Assembly (NCBI RefSeq): GCF_032854445.1 | Contig: NC_088295.1 | Coordinates: 11,953,385 to 12,017,384, forward strand | Length of the DNA: 64,000 nucleotides | Reading direction: 5' to 3' | From: Liolophura sinensis | Taxonomy: Eukaryota; Mollusca; Polyplacophora; Chitonida; Chitonidae | Part shown: one piece after another, positions 12,098 through 24,000 of the stretch | Numbering within the stretch: position 1 is the first letter of the stretch | Layout: the number at the start of each line of letters is the position of its first letter | Translations under genes and position numbers: made by a program | The notes under the pieces: generated by a model | What the model was told of the DNA's origin: nothing | What the model saw: only the letters and a program-made list of their open reading frames with translations | Database searches by the model: none

Positions 12098-15000
12098 ATG
12101 GATAGACAGTTAGAAGGTCGTGCTGCCGAGTTCTTCCAGCATCAGAAATATGCGGAAGCTGCTGATGTCTACACTCGGTGCCTTGAGGTGGCCAAGGAAC
12201 AGAATGATAGAGTTAACATTCTACTTAACAGGGCTTCTTGCTACTTAAAACAGGTATGTAAAAATAGATATTTAAAAACAGAAATACTGGTGTTTACATG
12301 TATGGTATTAGATGGCAAGAGAAGATAAATGCATTGGTCCACTATGTTCTAACACCTTAAACCCACCTATTTTGCATTCTGGCACCTACATTGGCTTAAC
12401 CTGCAGCTTGAGGTCTGTAAATGTGTGGTGTGTTTGTCATGGGACAATGATTCCCTTGAGCTATGTCATGTTCTTGATAACAAGAATTTCACATTAAAAT
12501 ATGAAATAATGTTTGATTTTCTGATTTGCAATAAATTTAGAATGTTTCTGTGATGGTGAAGAAAAATGGTCCTTGGTATTGTATAAGCCCTTGAAGTAAA
12601 GTACTGTAGTTTACCACTGAGAGTTGCATAAACTGTTAGATTGTACTGTAAGAAAAGTTCTAGGTTTAATATAGTGAAATACTGATGATGTGTGATGTTT
12701 TGTCTTCTTTTCTAGGGAAAGTTTAGTGAGGCACAGGGTGACTGTGATGAAAGTAAGTGACACCTTACCACTCTTAATCTTGCCAAAGATTTGATGGATG
12801 GAGTTGTAATTAATTTGGTATTGTACACTGGAAAAAATACCTTTTGTTTTTGTGAAAATGAATACTGTCATGCACTGCTAAGGTGCAGAAAAGGAATTAT
12901 GCACCACCCCTTTTGATGGTCATCATATAGCTTGTCAGTCCCATCCATAATGGATGGGTTCAGCTAAATAGAAAGTATTCACACTTTTTGTAGCCATTTC
13001 ATTGGTCAGCATGCCTCATCTGTGTAATAAATATGTGTGGGACGTGATATCATCTTGAATTTTTAATTCATATGAAGCTGGTGTTATTACAGTTTTGCAC
13101 TGCCTCATCTGGAGAAGGACAATTAAAAATCATATGTTTACATACATAACAGCTTTCTAAAAAATGAAACTTCAGCAACATTCAAATTTCATTTCATATA
13201 GAAAACTTCTAAACCAACTTTGTGATTTGATTTGGGAAATGTAGGATATGCTTCATAAGTTTATTGCTTATTTGTAAGGGATTCACTTTTGTTTTTTTAA
13301 TAGTACTTACAATATGTGCTCTGCGAAAGAAATACTTCCTCACAAGAATTTCTTGGATTTTATATGTAGTTTTACAGGATGATAAAACAAATGAAAAGGC
13401 TTTATGGAAGAAGATCAAGGTTCTGTGCTTCCAGGGAAGGTTTCAGGAGGCGAATGTGCTGACAACAGAGTGGATAGAGGCAGAGCCAACGGTGGGTACT
13501 GAAACCGTTCACTGGTTCAAGTGTGTGGAAGATTAAAATGATGGGTGTAACAAGAAATACACCAGGCGTATTTTTTTGTTACTTTTTTACTGGTCGTATG
13601 AAAACTTTATTTAGGAAAAGAAATACTTTCGTCAGGTAATCTATAAGTAGAATGGTTTAGATGTCTTATTTTTTGCATGAATATGTGCATATTTAATTTT
13701 ATGTGTTTTGCAGAATCGTCTGGCTCTAAAAGAACAGAAGAGATTGGAGATTGTTATGTCAGCATTGAAAGACCAGGTATGTAATAACCACATGTGCATT
13801 GGTGATTGTACTGTTATGTTCTTTTAAATTGAAAAACTGTTAGTCTCAAGCAGCTTTACAGATGTCTCAGGCAAGATAACTAAGAATTACTGTACTCACC
13901 CACATGCTTTTCAGTCAGTCTGTTAACATTTTCACGCACCCAGTAAGCACAGTATCCAGTACCCTTATTTAAGTAATGATGTTTATTATGGCCTATAGGG
14001 AGACGAAGATGAAACCCCAGTGGGTGGAGCTGTACAGATCTCCTCGGACAGCACCATCTCTGAGGTACGGCCAGCCCCTGAAGGGAGAGAAGCAGTGCCC
14101 CAGAGCTCCCCCACCAGTAACCCTGTCCCTACCCTCCCAACCTTCTCCACTAGCTCTTCACCCACAGATATCAAGAATCAAGGCACTGATGACAGGAAAG
14201 GTAAGACTTGGGCATGTCATTGTTAATGGAATAAGTAGAATTGATAGTGTTTATATATTTATGTTTAACATGGTAATAAGCAGTTTTTGATCATGACAGA
14301 TTTACCCTGTCTATTTGCTGAATTTTATGTGTGCTCAGATTGTTTGTTGGTTGGATGTAACCTGTCTCGCCATCTGAAAAGTTATGTATTACCTGGTCGG
14401 TTTTAAGGGTGGTCTTAATGGTACATGTAATTTTGGTCCACACAGATATGAACATCAGGGTTGAAAGCAATGGCAGCATGGAGAAGAGTGAAGAGCAAAA
14501 GACTCCAAACACCAGCCCTCCTTCCAGTGAGAAAGCATCGCCCACCCCACCCAGCAGCCTCTGGAAACAGCGCCCTCCCCCTCGAGGCCTCACCAGTGAT
14601 GAGTACAGCTTGTGTGTGCGGTAAGATCTGCATCAGCAACACAACCTAGAGAACACCAAACACATTTTAGTAGGAGGTCAAGGTCAGCCGAGTTATGCAA
14701 AAAGAATTATGTGAAGTATTTAGTATTAATTCACCAAAGTAACATGTTTTAGATGTAAAAGTGTCTAAAACATGTATCAACAGTGTATGACTGTTGAAGG
14801 CATTAGGAGAACGTCTGAATCAGACTAAGTGGGAAGGCTTTCCAGCAACCTGTGGGTGGTCGTGGGTTTCCCTGGTTTCTCGCTGGTTTCCTCCCACTAA
14901 AATGCTAAGTGAAATGTTTTTGAGTGCAGCTTGAACTGCCAGTGAAATAAATAAATAACTAAATGAATGAATCAGAATAGTGGTAATTACCAGGCGATTC

Positions 15001-18000
15001 ATGCTAAATGTATTGCAACATGCCAAGATTTCAGGAAAACATTATTTATGTGGTTGTCAGAAATATATACATGGTTGAAATTTGATTGGTAGTGTACTTT
15101 TCATTGACACAGGTTTCAAGAGATTGGGCGCTGTGCATTTGGAGAGAAGTGCACCCAGGCGCATTCACTGGAGGAGCTAGTGGAATGGAAGGAGAGATTT
15201 GATCATCGAAGACAACGACTGCAGAAAGCACGAGAAAACAATGTGCAAGGAAATACAAGTATAGAACAACTTCAGGAAAAGTTACTGGGTGCAGAAAATG
15301 CTGAGACAGTGGTAAGTGTGTCATGGTCTTTTGTGTTTTAATTTCATGCTTTTAACTGATAGAGTATACAGAGAAGCATTGCCAAGTGTTGACCATAACC
15401 ATTGTTATTTATATTACTGAGAGTTTAGAACTACCCAGTGGATTAATGTGGTATGTTATGACACAAACATCTCCTAAATTCCTTGTAACGAATTATGTTT
15501 GGCCTTAGTCTTTTGTGGGTTTTGCATATGTTCAGCCATGAGAATTTCACGCTGTCTTTGAGACACCCTATTCTGACAACATTAACATGAGAGAGCGAGG
15601 AAAAGTAGGAGGTAATTTGGAAATAAAGCGACCTCACTTCAAATTCTGCCTAAATCTATGAGGCTAAATACATGTGAATTAAGACCATGTTAACTATGTG
15701 TATCCCCAGATGATCACAGTCCATTAGTGGTTATTTCATTTTAACATTCTGGTTACAACCAAAATCCCACTCTCACTAGTTTGTCAAGTTTAGGTATTAA
15801 TTATAAGAGTTGAAATTTGTAAAAATGTGCCAAAATTCAGGAGATTGATTTTCTCCAGTTGACAGATTTGTATTTGTGAAGTGTGTGGAATGTGAAGTGT
15901 TTTTTGCCTTTGATCATGTTGCAGATTACAGAGAGGCTTGATGTAGCTAAGGTCCACAGTAACAGTGACCTGAAGGTAGACATGTCCAGTAAGAAGTGTA
16001 GTCACAACTGGATGTTCACAGTGACAAGTCGGGTGAGTGATCAGACTTGTTTATTCTCTTTGTAGAATTGCATACTCAAGGACAAAATTTCAAGTCATTC
16101 GATTTTTTTCCATTATTTTTCATGTTTACCCTTCCAGCCAGCAATTGTAAAATGTTTTGATTTTTTAATTTCTTTACTTCAAAAATTATGCATTCCTGAT
16201 ATTAATTGTGGTTACTAAGTGCTTCTGTAGTGACAGTTATTACATGGAGGTGTTTTGGTAACAGATTATCATAACTTAACTCTTGTCTACAGCACACTAG
16301 CCATAGGGAAAGTTCAGCAAAGGTTAATAGGATTGATTACAGGTATTTGTCCACTTAATGAATGAAACTTTAATTTGTGTGGAAGTGTTTGATAGCATTT
16401 TGTAGTATAAAGTCAGAGACTGGTATGCATATTTTAATGTATTAATATTGATATTTTCAACAGATTCCCCTGCAGAGAGTCCTTCTATTAGATGATACCT
16501 ACAGATCCTATTTCTTTATATCCTCTGTGTCCAAAGGCCCCAAGAAATTGCAGAAGCATCAAAATATAGACGCAAACTGTCAAGAGTGGGTGAACCCAGA
16601 CCATGCTGACCCCAGTGCTAATGAGAATGTCTGCAGGATTAAGGTACATGTTAGACATTGTGATGCACGTGTTGGTATTGCTATAGCGTTAAATGCACAG
16701 CAATAATAAACACTGTTATTAAATTTGTATCATTTGAGACAATTTTTTTTACACAAATGCAGAAATATATGAGAACCCAATAAAGATCTGTCTGTCAGTT
16801 ATCTGACATCTGTATAATGTATTTTGTATAATTTGTAGATAGTTTTCAAGGCTGACATATACGGAACATTCCGTCAAACCGTGGTATTTGACTATGGGAG
16901 TTTGCCAGTGTTAGGTCAGCTAATACAGGTTGATTCCGCCCCACCTCTTGAAGGAAACCGGTTTGCCCAGGAATTACTGCTCAATGCTGGGAATAGATGG
17001 GATATCAACTCTGTTAACTTGGTGGAATTTCAACCCCTGTGAGTTGTATACCCATGGTTTGGTTATGAATGAACAGTGGTGTTTCCTGTGTCTTTAGAAT
17101 GTTTTAACACATTGTAAAAGAAGTACAAGTATGTGTAAGGAATGTGTTATAGACCTGTTTCACAAGTATGTTTAGCGTGTTCTTTATTAGAAATGATTCT
17201 CTACTTGTAATCATTGGCAACATATTCCTGAAGTAACCCGTTAGTAATAGATGGCTCCTTTTGATATTCCATTCTCAAATCAAGTCGCTGTACTTCTTTA
17301 ATGTTTAATTAATAAAGGTAGATTAAATTGAAAGCAGAAAGAAAGGTAAATATTTGATTATTCATTTCAGGCCCTTGCGAAAATCTGAGAATGAGGAGAG
17401 GTTAAAGAAGATGTACATATGTCCCCACCCCGAGAAGTTTAATTTGTCTCGGGCTCTGTTTGAACCACTGTCTAAGGAAAACTATCGCAAGAGAATGCAT
17501 GAACTACTTTTCATTGAGGAGATGGAACAGTTTGGGAGTATTTCAAGGTATTGTCAAAGTTTCTAATTTTTAGAAAAATATTTGGATTCAGGAAAGCCTT
17601 CATTTTTCAGATTTGTTCTTGGAATAAGTGTGTTGAGATTTTAAAGAATGCCAAGCGCATAATGGGAAAGTCAGCATTTTTAAGTAGGTCAATGCATGAT
17701 ACCTTGTCTAAAAATCCTTTTGCTGTTATCTCCATTAACAGTAGTTGTAGTTAATTTACTCTTATGAGTTCATGCTGGCTTTCTCTCTAGCGGTACATGG
17801 GAAGGTCTGGCATCAACCTACGGATGGTCGTGGGTTGCCACTGGCTCTCACCGATGTCCTCCTAGCATAATGCTAGCTGCATTTGTATAAGTGAAATATT
17901 CTTGAGTACAGCTTAAAACACCAATCAAACAAAATAAATAAATACTCTTGATGCATTGAAATAACAAATCAGTTTCTATTCTTTTTCAGGTATAATGTTA

Positions 18001-21000
18001 AGGCCACTTTGCAGCTGGTGAATCGGTTCCTTTTGATCCCAGGAACTTTGTCTACAGCTAAGTACGCTCATGATGGTGAACTGTTTGCACGGATGAAGGT
18101 TGAGGATGACCTGTCAGAGGACTCCATCCATGGAAGACTCATCCTTCAAAACTGTCAAACAGCTTGGATCATGCCTGACAACTCAGGGGCAGACAACTCT
18201 GAGCCAACGGACAAAGTGTATGAGGTCCTGATTGAGGATAAGGGGAAAAATTTCATTTTTCTACGTGTATCGGCTGCCTGTGTATCCAACCTAAAGCTTA
18301 GCTGTGACCAAGACTTCAAGGCTCAGGTAAGAGTAATGTTCTTAATGCTTTATGTTTTGTTAAATACTACTGGTGATTCATGCTGTTTCTCGCTCAACAG
18401 GATTCTGCAGGATGGGGAAGCTTAAGTGCTTCCTGTGGTATGTGTTATTACTCAAATCTTACACATTGCATTGTAAAGGTACATTCATTGGTGACCCATC
18501 AGCCAGGTAAAATAATACTGATAAAACAAAAATGCAGGACTGCCAAATTCAACAAACAATCAATTATAAAATTATATAAGGTTGTTTTATTGTAGTTATA
18601 TGTTTTGTGTGTTTGTTCTGCCTTTAAATACATAGCAGTGGTAATGAACTTATCTAAGTAATCGGTCTCATTTCATATAGTGCTGAGTGTGAGTGTTTTA
18701 TATTTTCAGATCCAGTTTCAGTTGAATCGTCTGCCTGTGTGTGAGATGCACTATGGTGTAGACAAACTACCGTCTCTCAGTCTGGTATTCCCTGACTTGA
18801 CCACACCCCCATCCATTCCCTGGACTCCAGACAGGTAAGACTGTGCATCTTAACCCTTTGGCAGAGTAGATTAAGCTAATAGCCATGCCTGGATATTGTG
18901 TCCTGATTAACTGGTGAACACATGTATGTCAACATTTAACAGGAAGAAACGCAGATTTTAAGTTTGAAAATTATTTATGATAAAAAATGGATAAAAGTTG
19001 CATACCATATAGAAGAGTGTCATTGATACAGTTAGAACTGATTGTATTCTCACATGGTGGGTGAACAGCTTCAGGTAATCCAGGATTCATATCACAGAAG
19101 AAAACTTGACTGTTAAGACAAGATTGTATACATTCTTCATTAAAAAGTGTATTATGGCTATGCGGAACAATCAGGAAAGCTTTTTCTTTCTGTTTGTGTG
19201 TTTGCACTTGTAGACAGTGGACTAACATAGATTCAAAGCTGAATGCCAAGCAGAAGGAAGCTGTTATAGGAATCACTGCTCCAACATCACTGAAGCTTCC
19301 ACCCATCTTACTGTGTGGCCCTTACGGTACAGGAAAGACCTACACCCTGGCACAGGCAGCTAAACATGTGCTCAAAGAGAAGGACACTCGTATCCTCATC
19401 TGTACCCATTCTAATAGGTTTGTTTTAATACAGGCATGTGGTCTACTATTGTCCATTATGTTTTTGCATGTAAATACATCTTGTTCGCTTAGTATTTCGT
19501 GAATGGTCAGCCAGTCCCCACACTCATTTCTGTTAAATGTTGAGGTAAATTTTTCTGAACTTGCTCTTCTCCCTCTGCATTTAATTTATATAGATGACCA
19601 GACATATTCGTTCTCCTGCTTACTGGTTGTGTCAGCTGTTGGACTGATGTCAGTTATATCTACTATGTCTGTTTATTTCACAGTGCTGCTGACTTGTACA
19701 TCAAGGACTTCCTGCATCCATATGTGATTGCTGGACACCCAGAGGCGACCCCTATGAGGATCTACTACCGTCATAGGTGGACACAGACTGTCCCAGACAC
19801 AGTGTTACCGTACTGTCTGAAGGGAGGAGTGGGGTCAGGGGAGAACTTCCGTCTGCCTACAGACGTTGACCTGGAGAAACACCGTGTGGTGGTTACCACA
19901 TTGAGCACGTCACGTTACCTGTGTGACCTTAACATCAAACCAGGTCAGACTCGCATTCAATATATAACATCCAATGAGGGGAATAGTGTAAATTCTGCAA
20001 ATTTTATGCTTAACAGTTACTTTATTTACAAAGAAATCAAACAAATAATGTTTAGGGAATTTAGTGTCACTGTACTAATTAGTGTGCTAATTTTAAGGTC
20101 AGATCTGCCTGCTAACTGCGGATGGTCGTAGGCCTTCCGTGAGCTCTGCCTGCTTTTTTTTTCACCATAATGCTGGTCCCCGTTGTATTAGGGAAACAGT
20201 CTTGTGTCCGGCGTAAATCACCAATCAAATAAATGAAATAAATCAATAACATGTTGACATCAGCTATAGTATAAAATGTCACACCACACATAAATGACAT
20301 GTGGCAGTGAAAAAGCAGCCAGAAGATTGTTATATGTGTCATTTATCAATGCCTTCTTCAGTCATTTACTGACTTTGTCACATCCTGTAAATTACAGGTT
20401 TTTTCACACACATCTTCCTGGATGAAGCTGCCCAGTCTCTGGAGTGTGAAAGCTTGTTGCCCTTATCTTTGTCAGGGGAAACAACGCGGATTGTACTGGC
20501 TGGAGATCATATGCAGGTCAATACATTGACAATTACATTGTGTTAAGAATCACTTTCACTGACTGAGTACGTCAAGTGATTCCTTTACATTTCATAGACA
20601 TTTTAATATTCCAAAGACATATCTTAGCATTATTTGGCGTGAGCCTTAAGATTGAATAAAAAAATCTGAGTACCAGTACTGATTACACCATTACTTGGCG
20701 GTTCTATAAGTTCTCTATTGGTTTCTCTTCCAGCTCAGCCCTGATGTCTGCTCTGCATTTGTGAAGGAGAGAGATTTCCATCGTTCATTGCTCGAGCGTT
20801 TGTATGACTCGTACTCCCTGGACTTTCCGTGTAAGATACTCCTCTGTGAAAACTACAGATCTCATGAGGCCATAGTTGGCCTCACATCTGAGCTGTTTTA
20901 TGACTCTAAGCTTGTTGCGAGTGGCAAACAGCCAGCCCACGAGTCTTTCTATCCACTCACTTTCTTCACAGCCAAGGGAGAGGAAGTACAGCATGTGAAC

Positions 21001-24000
21001 AGTACCGGCTTCTACAACATGGCTGAGGTAGGCGGAGCAGATGTGCAGGGTATAACTAGTAGGTTTTGACTAATATTAGCTGTTCAGGTCCAGCTCTCAT
21101 TTTAACCACTGTGACTTTACTTTAGAAGGCTTGTCAGAGGACATGGAGGAGTACAGTGATGTCACTTGGGGTCTGTTCCATTCGCTCCCTGGTGGCCACT
21201 GGAGAAGGTAGTGGCCACGGACGTGTCGTTCCATTGGCCACTGCCGCCACTGATTCTGACGTCGGAGGATTTGGTGGAGTGTATTGCAGCGTCTTAACTC
21301 CCACGACTTCACGTGACTTCCGGAGTATTGGGACGCCACACTGTGTCCTCCGATGGCCGCTGAATCTGCCACCAGTGGCGATCAGATCAATGAATGGAAC
21401 TCACCCCTGGGCTCTGACCTTTCAGGTTTTATTCACCTATAAACATTACCAATGCTATGTGAGACTGAAGACAAATGGCTCTGATGACAACAAACTCTAT
21501 GCTGCATCTCAGTCAATGTACAAGTTACTGTGGTGTGACTTAACCTTATTTAATGGTCGTAAGTTACATGTGAAGATGCATCATGATTCGTCCTACATCA
21601 GAGTTCTTAATTCTGGGCTTGAGAGGCTGTGGGCATTGTCATATAATTCTCTTCATTCATACATTTCTTACTGGGAAAGACGAATGCGGTCGCTGTGAGT
21701 TCAAGTCCAGCTCATGCTGGCTTCCTCTCCGGCCATACGTGGGAAGGTTTGCCAGAAATCTGCAGATAGTCGTGGGTTTCCACCAGGCTCTGCCCAGTTT
21801 CCCCCCACCATAATGCTGGCCGCCGTCGTATAAGTGAAATAATCTTGAGTACAGCGTAAAACACCAATCAAATAAATAAAATAAATAAATCTTACTGGGA
21901 AAGCTTCATAACAAATTACTTATTTTGAACCTTAAATGACTTTGAGAATGCATCATTTTCAAATTGTATTTTGTAGATCCATTTCTCATTTCAAGATTTC
22001 AACTCCCAACCTTGGGGAAGTGTATTAAAATGCAAAGTTTTCAGATTCTAATTTACAGCATTACATTGTAAAATTCATTGTTACATGTACTTTAATAGCT
22101 GTTTAACAAATCTGTCAGAATGTTGGATACAGCATGAACATGTTTACGAACTGAAATTTTAGATACCTGAAAATATGAGGGGGGTCCAATGGTTGTTTCA
22201 TGTTACACAAGGTATTAACCATTTATAAGTACAAGTGCTGTGTGAACCTTTCTGTATATAAGTACATATACATTCATTTGTTTTTTGCTCAGATCTATGA
22301 AGTAGTGGATCGTGTAGAGGAACTTCAGAAAACTTGGCCAAAGGCATGGGGAGACCTTTGTGACAGCAGTATTGGTATAGTGGCGCCTTATGCTGACCAG
22401 GTGTGTATGGGCTGATGTACTTATCTCTATAGACCAGCCCCAATGGCTCAGTTGGTGAAGCGCCCACTGCGGGGCAGTAGGTCCAGGGTCAACCCCGGGT
22501 GGGGTCACACCTAAGACCATAAAAGAGGAAGTTGTAGCCTCCTAGGTGTTCAGAATTAAGGGAAAATGCAATGATGGGTTGACTCGTATCAGTATAATGG
22601 CTCAGATGGGTCACCTTACTTCCCTTTGGTATGTCGCCTCAGTGAAGCAGCACTGGATAAAAGAGTGGTGGAAATCCGTTCTGCAACAAAGAGGCACTCA
22701 CTCACTTACTAATCTCTGTATTTCTAAATGTGTACATATTGAACATTGCAGTAAAATAATGGCACACATTAAGGAGCTTAACTGTATGTCGCACAGATGA
22801 TGGTCAGGCAGTGTGAGTACTGGTAATTGGACAGTTTGGATAAGATGAGATGTGAACATCTTGTATATATATTTTTGTAAATATTTGCCTCTTTGTGTCT
22901 GGATATGAAAGCTATGTGAATCTACAGCTTCCCAGGTGGACATCTCAGATTTTGATCATATCATCATTTTGGCATCGGGAAGTAAATGGATAACCAGTTT
23001 GGCCACCAATTTTTTCCTGCTTTGTGTTATAACTGGAGTAAAGTCTGTACTCATGTAGACATGGCGGTAAACTATTACACATGGAAGTTAATACAAAACT
23101 CAGCTTCCGGGCTGTTAAAACAATACAGAAACAGGATTTTCGAAACAACGTGGCCGAGGCAGTGGTCAGGCTTACCAGAGTTATTAGGTCTCCTTTCAAT
23201 TTCTGTGTTTAATTGCTCCCTTTTCACATTTTTGTATTTATTGACAAGGGCCTGATTGTTTCATCTCCTAATATGTGGGTGAAGCCAGATACTTTTTCTA
23301 GTTGGTGAATATAAATGAGATGTTGTTGTCAGGTGGTGCGTATCAGATCTGAGCTGAGGAAGAGGAAGATGTTCAGGGTGTCTGTGGAAAGAGTGCTTAA
23401 TGTTCAAGGTGAGCTTCTTGATTTGGTAAGAAATACTGGAGCCTGTTTACTGTTTACATGTATATACATTTACATGATGCATCAAAATGCACGTAATATA
23501 CCAATGGCTACGTGTGTTCCAGCGTCAGCGTCTGATTGAGAACTACACTGGTCTTGAAAAGTCACTTAGTTGTGCGTTAAATACAGTAATAAAGACCAAC
23601 TTTAAAATAAATCAGCATTGTGTAAAGATAGACCAAATTTCTTGGTCTTTTTGAATTTAATTTATTCATTTCAATAGTATAATATATTGCTTCCAATAAA
23701 TTAACGTGTGTTTTGTCTTTTTATCTGGCTTGTCTAATCAAACAATGTGTGACAGCATGATCTCCTGTGTAAAATTTCTTTCTGCTTTATTCTTGTTGTC
23801 TTTTTTATCAATCAACATCTTGTCTAAATCTTTGTTCACGAAAATTACTGTATAATAAACTTCCATCATGTACTTGGTAGAAGAACTGCTGTATTTAGTG
23901 TCTGTGTGATCATTGACAGGTAAACAGTTTCGTGCGATCTTGCTCAGTGCTGTTCGCACTCGTCTCACCTGTACAGATAGCACATTGGAGGAACTCCTTG

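Noticed and set aside
21156-21698. 180-aa plus-strand open frame
   Set aside because: It spans the foldback element, plain intron and a SINE start inside HELZ intron 17, with no coding signature.
22435-22506. Functional tRNA gene
   Set aside because: The A and B boxes are tRNA-like, but the cloverleaf is imperfect and a SINE body follows, so it is the head of a SINE.
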